Source of the DNA: Algirhabdus cladophorae
GTDB taxonomy: Bacteria > Pseudomonadota > Alphaproteobacteria > Rhodobacterales > Rhodobacteraceae
Assembly: GCF_044772865.1 (NCBI RefSeq)
Contig: NZ_CP173029.1
Location: forward strand, 2,170,001 to 2,234,000
Direction of reading: 5' to 3'
Length of the DNA: 64,000 bases
The notes under the pieces were generated by a model. It searched no databases. It saw only the letters and a list, made by a program, of their open reading frames with translations, and was not told where the DNA came from. Within the stretch, counting starts at the first letter, position 1, and the number at the start of each line of letters is the position of its first letter. Below, in pieces: positions 24,500-32,789 of this stretch. The position numbers and the translations under genes are program-made.

Positions 24500-24961
24500 T
24501 TAGGCCCCTTGTAGTTTTTGGGCGGCTGTCTTCACGGCAGCGCGGATGCGGGGATATGTGCCGCAGCGGCACAGATTGGCAGACATGACCAAATCGATAT
24601 CATCATCCGTCGGTTCAGGGTTGAGGTCCAGAAACGCAGCGGCCGCCATAATCTGGCCAGACTGACAGTAGCCACATTGCGCCACTTGATGTTCTACCCA
24701 AGCGGCCTGAACGGCATGCATGGCCTCGGGCGTTCCAAGGCCTTCGATGGTGGTCACCTCGGATCCATCTGCAGAGGCTGCGGGCACTTGGCAGGCACGG
24801 GCCGCTTGGCCGTCCAGATGCACTGTGCAGGCCCCGCATTGCGCGATGCCACAGCCATATTTGACGCCTGTGTAGCCCAGTTCATCCCTAAGGACCCAAA
24901 GTAGCGGCATGTCATCCGCCACATCAACCTCGTGCTCGGTTCCGTTCACTGTGATTTTCAT
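24500..24961 (-). CDS. [2Fe-2S] small subunit of the molybdenum hydroxylase
   Basis: 153-residue ferredoxin-like subunit with both clusters of the xanthine dehydrogenase family. The plant-type ferredoxin cluster uses C37, C42, C45 and C57 (YGCGIAQCGACTV). The second cluster uses C95 and C98 (CGYC) plus C131 and C133 (LCRCGTYPRI). The start is the ATG at 24959-24961, giving the normal MKITVNG N-terminus; a longer reading would cover the TetR operator. It is the first gene of the operon, divergent from the tetR-type gene 66 bases away. Confidence 0.94.
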   Translation of the reverse strand: MKITVNGTEHEVDVADDMPLLWVLRDELGYTGVKYGCGIAQCGACTVHLDGQAARACQVPAASADGSEVTTIEGLGTPEAMHAVQAAWVEHQVAQCGYCQSGQIMAAAAFLDLNPEPTDDDIDLVMSANLCRCGTYPRIRAAVKTAAQKLQGA

Positions 24962-24990
24962 GCCGCACCTCTTTTCGATCAATACCCACA

Positions 24991-25021
24991 AACTTGACAC
25001 AAATACACAGTCTGTCAAGTT
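24991..25021. promoter_or_regulatory. Candidate TetR operator in the divergent promoter region
   Basis: Perfect inverted repeat AACTTGACA (24991-24999) and TGTCAAGTT (25013-25021) separated by 13 bases. Each arm contains a TTGACA, a perfect -35 hexamer, reading inwards on its own strand, so the repeat covers promoter elements in both directions. It lies 6 bases before the TetR start and 29 bases before the 2Fe-2S gene, which fits shared control by the adjacent TetR protein. Confidence 0.65.
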
Positions 25022-25027
25022 GCTGGA

Positions 25028-25591
25028 ATGACCGAAGTTGAACAAAATATTCTAGAAGCCGCGATTGGCGTCATAGCCCGCTACGGTATTCGGAAAACCA
25101 CGATGGCCGATATTGCCGATACCGCAGGCGTTTCGCGTCAAACGCTATATACGCACTACCGCAACAAAGACACGGTTCTTATCGCAGCAATGCACTTTGT
25201 TGCAGACAAGTCAGAACGCAGCTTTACCGAGCGGCGTATTCAGGTGGGAACCCTAGGCGAGGTTCTGGATATTTATTTCGAAGAATGTGTAATAAACTAC
25301 TTCCATTTCATTGCTCAAACCCCTGATGCCCAAGACCTTTTGCTGGGCTTCACTCCTGCTGGAAAGGCCGCCTCAATCGAGGTGAGCGAGCGCAAAGCAA
25401 GGCTCATTGCTGACAGCCTTGCGCCCTTTGAAGCGCAAATCCAAGCCAGCGGAACCACAGTGATTTCCTATGCGCGCTTTTTTACAACAAGTGCGTCCAA
25501 CGCAAAATTTTCGGTTCAGTCGTTGGATCAATTGCAAGATTACTTGGCCGCCCTCAAGATCAGCGTGCTCAGCACCTTGCGCGTCAACTGA
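25028..25591 (+). CDS. TetR-family transcriptional regulator
   Basis: 187 residues with a standard TetR N-terminal DNA-binding domain: ILEAAIGVIARYGIRKTTM, then ADIADTAGVSRQTLYTHYRN, residues ~8-47. The C-terminal ligand domain is not specific to any class I know. It is divergent from the molybdenum hydroxylase operon with a perfect inverted repeat between them, so it probably represses that operon and itself. Its 3' end overlaps the convergent thioesterase gene by 8 bases. Confidence 0.9.
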   Translation: MTEVEQNILEAAIGVIARYGIRKTTMADIADTAGVSRQTLYTHYRNKDTVLIAAMHFVADKSERSFTERRIQVGTLGEVLDIYFEECVINYFHFIAQTPDAQDLLLGFTPAGKAASIEVSERKARLIADSLAPFEAQIQASGTTVISYARFFTTSASNAKFSVQSLDQLQDYLAALKISVLSTLRVN

Positions 25592-26003
25592 CCAGCAGAT
25601 CAGACAGGATTTCACGGGCCTCGACGGACAGTGGCACAGGTCTGCGGGTCGCACGATCCACTTGAACATGGATAAAATGCCCCTCTGCCGCAGGCGACGC
25701 CGCATCATTCGGGAACAGGCCGACCTCGTAGCGAATGCTGGAGCTGCCTAATTTAGCGATCCGGATGCCTGCATGGATATCGTCAGGGTAGGCCATCTCA
25801 GCGCGGTAGGAACAGCCTGTTTCCACCACCAAAAACACAGTTGGGCTGTCGGTCATATTCAGCAGTCCACGGCTCACCAACCAACCGTTTACCGCCGTAT
25901 CAAACAATGCGTAATGCACCACGTTGTTCATATGGCCATAGATATCGTTATCCGCCCAACGGGTGGGAATTGTGCGAAACTCTGCGTAGGTATTGCGGCT
26001 CAT
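25584..26003 (-). CDS. Acyl-CoA thioesterase, 4-hydroxybenzoyl-CoA thioesterase (4HBT) family
   Basis: 139-residue single hot-dog protein. RWADNDIYGHMNNVVHYALFD, here split as RWADNDIYGHMNN and the following helix, is the 4HBT-type active site, with the Asp at the expected catalytic position and the Asn-Asn pair. It starts inside the end of the alcohol dehydrogenase gene (4-base overlap) and is the last gene of the MarR-headed operon. It probably releases an acid from a CoA ester formed in the pathway; the substrate is not known. Confidence 0.87.
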   Translation of the reverse strand: MSRNTYAEFRTIPTRWADNDIYGHMNNVVHYALFDTAVNGWLVSRGLLNMTDSPTVFLVVETGCSYRAEMAYPDDIHAGIRIAKLGSSSIRYEVGLFPNDAASPAAEGHFIHVQVDRATRRPVPLSVEAREILSDLLVS

Positions 26004-27127
26004 AAGGCGGCCTCATAAATGGCGCGGGCATCAGCCAGAGTGACCTCGCGCGGATTGTTGACCAGCAACCGGTTTTGGTTCATCGCGTCGTGTGCCAAAA
26101 GATCAAGATCCGTACTGGCAATACCAACCTCTGCCAAAGTCTGCGGCACACCACAGCGGCGTGACAGGTCCGTGAGTTGATCTGCAAAGGCCCCCGATTT
26201 GCCCGGGAACAGCGCCGCGGCCAAGACCGAATAGTCGTCGCCTGCCTTGGGGGTATTAAAGCGGATCACATGGGGAAGAACGAGGGCGTTGGATAACCCG
26301 TGCGGCACCTTGAAATGACCGCCAATCGGATAGGCCAAAGCATGTACCGCGGCGACAGGCGCATTGGCAAAGGCCTGCCCTGCCAGCATGGATCCCAACA
26401 ACATATCAGAGCGTGCTTGAAGATCATCGGGCGCGCTCACAGCTGTTTCCAATGCTTGCCCCATCAATCTGAGCGCCTCCAGTGCGAGGCTGCGGCTGAC
26501 GGGATTGTTGTTAGGACTGGCGCTGGTGTAGGCCTCGATGGCGTGGACCATCGCATCGATGCCCGTGGCCGCTGTCACAAGGGCCGGCAGGCCAATGGTC
26601 AATTCCGGATCCAAAAGCGCCACATCGGGTAAGAGGACGGGTGAGACGACCCCCATCTTTTCACTTTCACCAGTTGTTACGATTGAAATTGGGGTGACTT
26701 CGGATCCAGTGCCAGCAGTCGTTGGCACCAAAATCAATGGAAGGCGCGGGCCTTTGGCCTGTCCGACCCCGTAGGCCGCCGCTAGATCCTCCCCGCTTCC
26801 GGCCAACAAAGCCGCTAATTTCGCCACATCCAGCGAGGATCCTCCCCCCAGCCCAATCACGCCCATGCAGGTTTTGGCAAGCTCGGCCGCAGCATGGATC
26901 ACAGCCTCGGGCGGGTCAGCCAGAACGCCATCATAGATCACAGGCTCTAGCCCTGCCTTGACCAGCGATTGCGTCGCTTTTTCAACAAAACCTGTGGCGA
27001 TCATGCCAGCATCAGTGACCAGCAAAACCCGTCCCTGCACCAGTGGTGCGACCACATCGCCAAGAGTGTTGAACAGGCCCGCCCCCATACGCACCGAGGG
27101 CGTGGTGTTAAAGGTAAATCCGGTCAT
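26000..27127 (-). CDS. Iron-containing alcohol dehydrogenase / maleylacetate reductase-like
   Basis: 375-residue member of the iron ADH superfamily. The NAD-binding segment is GVIGLGGGSSLDVAK and PTTAGTGSEVT follows. The metal-binding region includes IDAMVHAIEAYTS and AVHALAYPIGGHFKVPHG with its histidines. Length and the phenol-degradation neighbours (FAD monooxygenase, MarR) fit maleylacetate reductase, but class III alcohol dehydrogenases look similar and that alternative stands. It overlaps the thioesterase gene and lies 82 bases after the monooxygenase. Confidence 0.85.
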   Translation of the reverse strand: MTGFTFNTTPSVRMGAGLFNTLGDVVAPLVQGRVLLVTDAGMIATGFVEKATQSLVKAGLEPVIYDGVLADPPEAVIHAAAELAKTCMGVIGLGGGSSLDVAKLAALLAGSGEDLAAAYGVGQAKGPRLPLILVPTTAGTGSEVTPISIVTTGESEKMGVVSPVLLPDVALLDPELTIGLPALVTAATGIDAMVHAIEAYTSASPNNNPVSRSLALEALRLMGQALETAVSAPDDLQARSDMLLGSMLAGQAFANAPVAAVHALAYPIGGHFKVPHGLSNALVLPHVIRFNTPKAGDDYSVLAAALFPGKSGAFADQLTDLSRRCGVPQTLAEVGIASTDLDLLAHDAMNQNRLLVNNPREVTLADARAIYEAAL

Positions 27128-27208
27128 CGTGGCCTCCTTTGGATCCCAATTTGTGAACCCTTTTTGCCAGACTGAACCGCACGGCGCGCCAGCGCAAGCA
27201 ATTGACGA

Positions 27209-28384
27209 TTATGGCCTGTCAAACCGATAGCCATAGACCGCATCAAGGGCTTTGAGGCGCATCACCGGTGGTAACAGCCGCCCGACCGATAACTTGGCCT
27301 TAGTCAGCGCAGACATACGCAAATGAAACAGGTCAGCGTTGTCGCGGGCGCGGGTTTGCAGTGCTGTGGCGCGGGGTTTGCGCCGCGTCTCGTACTGGCT
27401 TAACGCCGCGGTCAAGTCTGAGGCAGAGTGGATAGAGTTGGCCAAAACCCCTGCGTCTTCTATGGCCAAACAGGCGCCTTGGGCCATAAAAGGCAGGGTC
27501 GGATGGCACGCATCCCCCAGCAAAACAGCACGCCCCTGATGCCAATGGGGCAGGCTTGGCCGATCAAAAAGCGCCCATAGATGCACGGTCTCGCAAGCGT
27601 CCAATACCTGCGCCACGTCCGGATGCCATCCGGCGAAACGGTCCTGCAGATCAGCAGGGTCGCCTTGGTGGCTCCAGCCTTCTTGGGTCCAATCGCTGCG
27701 CTCTTCCACAGCCACAAGATTGATCAGGTTTCCGCCGCGCACGTAATACATGACCACATGGCGATCTGGCCCCACCCACACCGTGACACCGGGTGCCAAC
27801 AAGTCGCGCGGCACAGACGTTGCAGGCACCAAAGCACGCCACGCGACCTGCCCCGTGAAACGTGCCTTTTGCGGCCCTAGCATCTGGTCACGGATCCGCG
27901 ACTTTATCCCATCGGCCCCGATCAACAGATCCCCCTCGACTGATCCCCCTTTGACCTTTAGCGCAATAGCCTCGGAGGTTTGGTTGTACCCTGTCACGGG
28001 CGCACCGGTTGTGATCTGCACGCCTGCGGCCTGTGCGGCTTGGGTCAAAATTTGATGGGCATCAGCACGGTGGATATGGACATACGGTGCGCCGTAGCGA
28101 GACACACAGACCGGGTTCAGCGGCGAAGAAAACAGCGTTTTGCCCGTAGACCAATGGCGCATGGCTGCAAATTGCGGAGCATAGCCTGCCTGAACAATCT
28201 GATCCTCAAGTCCCAAATGTCGCAACACATGCATCGCGTTGGGGCTAAGCTGGATACCCGCCCCTACCTCGCCTAGGGTGCTGGCTGCCTCATAAACCGC
28301 AACTTCGCAGCCGATCTGGCGCAGCGCCAATGCAGCAGACAATCCACCAAGGCCAGCGCCCGCAATCAGGATTTTGGGCGTCAT
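27209..28384 (-). CDS. FAD-dependent aromatic monooxygenase (salicylate/3-hydroxybenzoate hydroxylase-like)
   Basis: 391-residue class A flavoprotein hydroxylase. The dinucleotide-binding motif is IAGAGLGGLSAALAL (residues 6-20), the DG motif is IGADGIKSRIR, and the FAD-ribityl GD motif is GDACHPTLPFMAQGA, followed by IEDAGVLA. These match salicylate 1-monooxygenase and 3-hydroxybenzoate 6-hydroxylase; the ring substrate cannot be fixed by sequence. The ATG at 28382-28384 overlaps the MarR stop by ATGA. The enzyme would use NADH and oxygen in the cytoplasm. Confidence 0.88.
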   Translation of the reverse strand: MTPKILIAGAGLGGLSAALALRQIGCEVAVYEAASTLGEVGAGIQLSPNAMHVLRHLGLEDQIVQAGYAPQFAAMRHWSTGKTLFSSPLNPVCVSRYGAPYVHIHRADAHQILTQAAQAAGVQITTGAPVTGYNQTSEAIALKVKGGSVEGDLLIGADGIKSRIRDQMLGPQKARFTGQVAWRALVPATSVPRDLLAPGVTVWVGPDRHVVMYYVRGGNLINLVAVEERSDWTQEGWSHQGDPADLQDRFAGWHPDVAQVLDACETVHLWALFDRPSLPHWHQGRAVLLGDACHPTLPFMAQGACLAIEDAGVLANSIHSASDLTAALSQYETRRKPRATALQTRARDNADLFHLRMSALTKAKLSVGRLLPPVMRLKALDAVYGYRFDRP

Positions 28385-28818
28385 GGCAGTTTTGCCATTT
28401 TTGCCAAACACGCGCGCAAAACGGCCTCTTGTTCTGCACTCAGCGATTGGACCATCGCGGCATCATAGGACCGTGCCTTTTGCGCCAAATCAAGATAAGC
28501 GCTGTGTCCGGATTTGGTCAAATCCAACACTTCAACGCGGCGATCAAGGGCCGTTGGGCTCCGCGCCAGAAAGCGGCGGCGCTCAAGGGCTGCAACAGCG
28601 CGGCTCACCTTAGTTTTGTGCAATTTGGCCCGCTCGCAGATGTCGCGGGCACTCATCGCGCCGTAGCGACCCAGATGGAATAACACGCGCCATTCATTGC
28701 GCAGCATGCCGTAGCCATCTTTGTAGTGCTTTTGAAAGCCAAGGCTGGTTTCCTCTGCGGCTTGCGCCAGCAAATAGGGCAGAAAATCGCGAAGATCAAA
28801 AGGGTCAACAGAGGTCAT
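28381..28818 (-). CDS. MarR-family transcriptional regulator
   Basis: 145 residues with a winged helix typical of MarR (NEWRVLFHLGRYGAMSAR then DICERAKLHKTKVSRAVAAL, and the wing RSPTALDRRVEVLDLT). It is the first gene of an operon with a flavin monooxygenase, an iron ADH and a thioesterase, so it probably responds to an aromatic acid or its CoA ester. A candidate operator lies 22 bases upstream of its start. Confidence 0.9.
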   Translation of the reverse strand: MTSVDPFDLRDFLPYLLAQAAEETSLGFQKHYKDGYGMLRNEWRVLFHLGRYGAMSARDICERAKLHKTKVSRAVAALERRRFLARSPTALDRRVEVLDLTKSGHSAYLDLAQKARSYDAAMVQSLSAEQEAVLRACLAKMAKLP

Positions 28819-28840
28819 ATCGCGGAACGCTACAGTCGTT

Positions 28841-28858
28841 TAGTTACGCTTGCAACTA
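28841..28858. promoter_or_regulatory. Candidate MarR operator
   Basis: TAGTTACGCTTGCAACTA carries perfect outer arms TAGTT/AACTA and one further symmetric C-G pair in an 18-base frame, the usual size of MarR sites. It lies 22-40 bases before the marR start codon in an AT-rich stretch suited to a promoter. The symmetry is partial, so confidence is moderate. Confidence 0.4.
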
Positions 28859-28960
28859 TATAGCGGAAACCCATTTGCACCATAGGGTTGCGCCGGACCG
28901 CATCGCTGCATAGCCTGACATTATCAACCACTCAACCGTTTCAAGAAGCGAGAGTTTCCC

Positions 28961-30391
28961 ATCGCCCAGCGCCTGTCCAAAACCGATTTTATGCAGTTTC
29001 TGCATTGCCCCAAATCCCTTTGGCTGGCGCGGCACAAGCCGGAAATGATCCCACAAGCGGCGCCCGATCTTGGCCAAGAGTTGCGTCGCGATCAGGGCTA
29101 TGTGGTCGAGGCGGCGATTGAAACTTGGTTGGCCGAGGTGTCAGGCGATGCGACCCTAGACAAGCAGGTTGTTTTTGAATTGCCTTCCGGCGCTTTTGCC
29201 CGCACCGATGTGTTGCGCAGGCAGACAGATGGGTCTGTAGATTTGATCGAGATTAAAAGCAGCCACAGCCCCAGTACATCGCATCTGTTTGACCTCGCGT
29301 TTCAGGCCAATTTGGCCCAGGCATTGGGCCATCAAATCAGCGGTCTGTTTGTCGCGCATATCAATGGGGATCATACGATCAATAATGGTACTGCGCCTTT
29401 TATCCTGAACGATCAAACCGAAGCAGTTCGGGACTTAATGCCCGACGTAGGCCGCCAAATCCCTCTGGCTTTGGAGTTTTTGGACCAGTCGCAGATCGAT
29501 GAAAGCAGTTGCACCTGTGTGACGCTGACACGGGGCAATCATTGCGACAGCTTTGCCTATTTGAACCCTTCTGTTCCAAAGCATTCGATCTACACACTGC
29601 CCGGGATCAAAGCGGGCAAGATTGCCCAATACCGCGAAGACGGGATCGTTGATCTGGCGGATGTGCCCTTGGACGGATTATCTGCACGACAGGCCAAAGT
29701 GGTTTGGTCCGCCCAAAATCAACGCCCCTTTATTGATCGCGAAATTATCCAGAGTTTCGTCGATGCCCTTGAGTTTCCTTTGGCCTTTTACGACTACGAG
29801 GCCACGCAATCCCCCCTGCCAGATTTGCCTGATGTCAATGCAGGGATGCAGATCCCGTTCCAGTTTTCGCTGCATGTTCTGCAAGCAAATGGCAGATTGG
29901 ATCACCATGAATATCTGGCCCAAGCATGGCAAAGCCCCGGGCCGCTGATAGATGCACTCAGGTCGGCCCTTCCAGCGACAGGCAGTGTCGTTTCGTGGAA
30001 CAAAGGCTACGAGAATGGTCGGAACCGGGCCATGGGCGGGCTCTATCCACAGCATGCGGACTTCTTGCAGGATGTCACAGATCGAACCGTGGATTTGCAG
30101 GACATCTTCAAACTGGGCTACGTAGACGTTGCTTTTGATGGGCGCACCTCGATCAAAAATGTCTTACCCGTCATGGTGCCCGATTTGACCTACGAGGGGA
30201 TGCCTGTGGCCAATGGTACAGCGGCTATGGCGGCTTTTGCCCGTATGATCACCCTGCCCCAAGGGGCAGAGCGAGATCAGTTGCGCGCCGATATGTTGGC
30301 CTATTGCGGCCTCGACAGTTTTGCGATGGTGCGGATCTATGAAAGGGTTCTAGAGGTTTTGTCCGAAAGTGCCGGTCATCAGCCGTCCTAG
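28961..30391 (+). CDS. DUF2779 protein (PD-(D/E)XK-like plus DEDD exonuclease-like domains)
   Basis: About 475 residues. The N-terminal half has a Cas4-like PD-(D/E)XK pattern: CPKSLWLARH near the start, ARTDVL, then LIEIKSS. The C-terminal half has AFYDYEATQSPLPDLPDV, an RNase H/DEDD-like exonuclease start, WNKGYENGRN and the DUF2779 segment DLQDIFKLGYVDVAF. The first ATG is at 28991, but the homologous start motif LSKTDFMQFLHCPK begins upstream of it. The frame is open back to 28919 with only ATC (28961) or CTG (28973) in suitable places; GAGAG lies just before the ATC. I therefore place the start at 28961 with low certainty. Family function is unknown; DNA processing or repair is inferred. 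Confidence 0.75.
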   Translation: MAQRLSKTDFMQFLHCPKSLWLARHKPEMIPQAAPDLGQELRRDQGYVVEAAIETWLAEVSGDATLDKQVVFELPSGAFARTDVLRRQTDGSVDLIEIKSSHSPSTSHLFDLAFQANLAQALGHQISGLFVAHINGDHTINNGTAPFILNDQTEAVRDLMPDVGRQIPLALEFLDQSQIDESSCTCVTLTRGNHCDSFAYLNPSVPKHSIYTLPGIKAGKIAQYREDGIVDLADVPLDGLSARQAKVVWSAQNQRPFIDREIIQSFVDALEFPLAFYDYEATQSPLPDLPDVNAGMQIPFQFSLHVLQANGRLDHHEYLAQAWQSPGPLIDALRSALPATGSVVSWNKGYENGRNRAMGGLYPQHADFLQDVTDRTVDLQDIFKLGYVDVAFDGRTSIKNVLPVMVPDLTYEGMPVANGTAAMAAFARMITLPQGAERDQLRADMLAYCGLDSFAMVRIYERVLEVLSESAGHQPS

Positions 30392-30524
30392 CGTTGGGAA
30401 ACCGGCCCCAAAGTCAGACGTCGCCCCGAAACCACCCCAAGCGAAAAAGCCACCATCGGTGGTTGCAATCCTAGCCGCGGCGAGTATCACCAAATCAAAG
30501 ACTGGCATAGACCGGAAGGCCCGT

Positions 30525-31820
30525 ATGGAATTTGTATCAAGAGTTGAAAGCCGCGACGCAGTGGTGGGCATTCTGGGTTTGGGTTACGTTGGTATTCCGT
30601 TGGCCCTCTCGGTCGCGCGCACGGGATTTCGTGTGATTGGCTTCGATGTTCTTGAGACCCGCGTGACAGAGATGAATGCAGGCCAAAGTCCCATCCAGCA
30701 CATCGCCCATTCCGACATTCAGGACCTTGTCGAAAGCGGCTTTGAGGCGACATTGGATTTTTCGCGCACGGCAGAATGCGATGCGTTGATCATTTGTGTG
30801 CCAACCCCGCTAAACGAAACCCGTGAGCCTGACCTGAGCTTTGTGACCGCCACGATGGACGCCATTGCGCCTCATCTGCGCAAAGGTCAGCTGCTAAGTC
30901 TTGAAAGCACCACGTGGCCCGGCACAACCAAGGAAATCCTGTTGCCCTATGTGGAACAGGCAGGCCTGACTGTGGGGCAAGACTTCTATCTGGTCTATTC
31001 GCCAGAGCGTGAGGACCCGGGCAACGCAAACTTCAGCACGCAAACCATTCCCAAAGTGGCCGGCGGCCATACACCAGCCTGCCTGAAGGCCGCCCAAGCG
31101 CTCTATGGCGCGTTCATCGATACAGTTGTGCCGGTCAGTTCCACTGAGGCCTCAGAAATGGTCAAGCTGTTGGAAAACATCCACCGTTCGATCAACATTG
31201 GGCTGGTCAACGAGATGAAAATCGTAGCGGATGCCATGGGGCTTGATATCTTTGAAATTATCGATGCGGCGAAAACCAAGCCCTTTGGCTTTACCGCCTA
31301 TTATCCCGGTCCGGGCATCGGCGGGCACTGTATTCCGATTGACCCGTTTTACCTGACATGGAAAGCGCGCGAATACGGATTGCACACCCGCTTTATCGAA
31401 TTGGCAGGCGAGATTAACGCAGCCATGCCGCAGTATGTGGTCGACAAAACCGTGCGGGCCCTTAACGCCCAAGGCAAAAGCCTCAATGGCGCCAAAGTGC
31501 TGGCCCTTGGCATTGCCTACAAGCGTGACGTGGATGATATGCGCGAAAGCCCGTCGGTGTTTGTGATGGAACACCTGCGCGACTGGGGCGCGGACGTTCA
31601 GTATTCCGACCCCAACGTCCCTGTTTTTCCGACCATGCGCGAGCATGACTTTGATCTGTCATCCGTGACCCTGACCCCTGAAGTGTTGGCCGGTTTTGAT
31701 GCGGTTGTTTTGCTGACGGATCACAGTGATTTTGACTATGATATGATCCGTGCCAATGCGCCTATTCTGGTCGATACACGCGGTAAGTACCGTGGTGATG
31801 CGACCGTCGTGCGCGCCTGA
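30525..31820 (+). CDS. UDP-N-acetyl-D-glucosamine 6-dehydrogenase (WbpA-like)
   Basis: 431-residue UDP-sugar dehydrogenase that oxidises UDP-GlcNAc to the uronic acid with NAD. It shows VGILGLGYVGIPLALSV, the YSPEREDPGN segment, LLENIHRSINIGLVNEM and the active-site motif PGPGIGGHCIPIDP with the catalytic Cys. The ATG at 30525 has GGAAGG 6-7 bases upstream; the in-frame reading from 30369 adds a low-complexity Pro/Lys-rich leader overlapping the DUF2779 gene and is rejected. It starts a four-gene operon for a 2,3-diamino uronic acid. Confidence 0.9.
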   Translation: MEFVSRVESRDAVVGILGLGYVGIPLALSVARTGFRVIGFDVLETRVTEMNAGQSPIQHIAHSDIQDLVESGFEATLDFSRTAECDALIICVPTPLNETREPDLSFVTATMDAIAPHLRKGQLLSLESTTWPGTTKEILLPYVEQAGLTVGQDFYLVYSPEREDPGNANFSTQTIPKVAGGHTPACLKAAQALYGAFIDTVVPVSSTEASEMVKLLENIHRSINIGLVNEMKIVADAMGLDIFEIIDAAKTKPFGFTAYYPGPGIGGHCIPIDPFYLTWKAREYGLHTRFIELAGEINAAMPQYVVDKTVRALNAQGKSLNGAKVLALGIAYKRDVDDMRESPSVFVMEHLRDWGADVQYSDPNVPVFPTMREHDFDLSSVTLTPEVLAGFDAVVLLTDHSDFDYDMIRANAPILVDTRGKYRGDATVVRA

Positions 31821-31841
31821 TTTTCTAAAGGAGACACCGTC

Positions 31842-32789
31842 TTGACCAATTATGCGCTGATCGGGGCTGCCGGTTATATCGCCCCGCGCCATCTCAAAGC
31901 CATCAAAGACACAGGCGGCACATTGCAAGTGGCCTATGACGTCAACGACAGCGTTGGCATTATGGACAGCCATTTTCCAGACGCTGCCTTTTTCACTGAA
32001 TTTGAACAGTTCGAAAACCACGTGCACGGTCTGCGCAGACAGGACAAGGGATTGGACTATATCGGGATCTGTTCCCCAAATTATCTGCATAAATCCCATA
32101 TGGGCTTTGCCCTGCGCGCTGGCAGTGATGCGATCTGCGAAAAGCCTTTGGTGCTGAACCCGAGCGATCTTGATGATCTGGCTGACCTTGAGGCTGATAC
32201 GGGCAACCGTATTCACACGATCCTGCAGTTGCGGCTGCACCCGTCGATCATTGCCCTGCGCGACCGTATTGCTGCAGGTCCAAAGGACAAAGTCTATGAC
32301 GTTGACCTAGGCTATTTCACATCGCGTGGCGCTTGGTATCACGCCTCATGGAAGGGGTTCGAACATAAGTCTGGCGGGATCGCGACCAATATTGGCGTGC
32401 ATTTCTACGACATGCTTTCCTTTGTCTTTGGGCCGATCCGCGAAAACATCGTGCACCACCGTGGCCCAGACGCCGCCGCCGGCTATTTGGAATTTGAACA
32501 AGCACGTGTACGCTGGGTCCTGTCCATCAATCGCGACCACCTGCCTCCCCATACCCCTGCGGGTCAAAGCACGCATCGCTCGATCACTGTTGAGGGCGAA
32601 GAGATCGAATTTTCCGGCGGCTTTACCGATTTGCACACAGCAAGCTATCAAAACGTGTTGGATGGTAATGGCTATGGGTTGGACGTGGTGCGCCCGTCAA
32701 TCGAAGTGGTTAGCAATATCCGCACAGCCCCTTTGCAGCCCGGCCTTGGTGAACAGCATCCTGATCTCAAAAGCATTTTGGGGGCCTAA
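31842..32789 (+). CDS. UDP-GlcNAcA 3-dehydrogenase, Gfo/Idh/MocA family (WbpB/WlbA-like)
   Basis: 315-residue oxidoreductase with ALIGAAGYIAPRHLKAIK and CEKPLVLNPSDLDDL, and the family segment GGIATNIGVHFYDML. WbpB-type enzymes oxidise C3 of the UDP-uronic acid made by WbpA. The start is TTG at 31842 with AAGGAG 10 bases upstream and no ATG nearby. It overlaps the following acetyltransferase gene by one base (TAATG). Confidence 0.9.
   Translation: MTNYALIGAAGYIAPRHLKAIKDTGGTLQVAYDVNDSVGIMDSHFPDAAFFTEFEQFENHVHGLRRQDKGLDYIGICSPNYLHKSHMGFALRAGSDAICEKPLVLNPSDLDDLADLEADTGNRIHTILQLRLHPSIIALRDRIAAGPKDKVYDVDLGYFTSRGAWYHASWKGFEHKSGGIATNIGVHFYDMLSFVFGPIRENIVHHRGPDAAAGYLEFEQARVRWVLSINRDHLPPHTPAGQSTHRSITVEGEEIEFSGGFTDLHTASYQNVLDGNGYGLDVVRPSIEVVSNIRTAPLQPGLGEQHPDLKSILGA

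Noticed and set aside
30369..30524. Pro/Lys-rich N-terminal extension of the UDP-GlcNAc dehydrogenase
   Set aside because: Low-complexity sequence overlapping the DUF2779 gene; the family N-terminus begins at ATG 30525 with a ribosome site.
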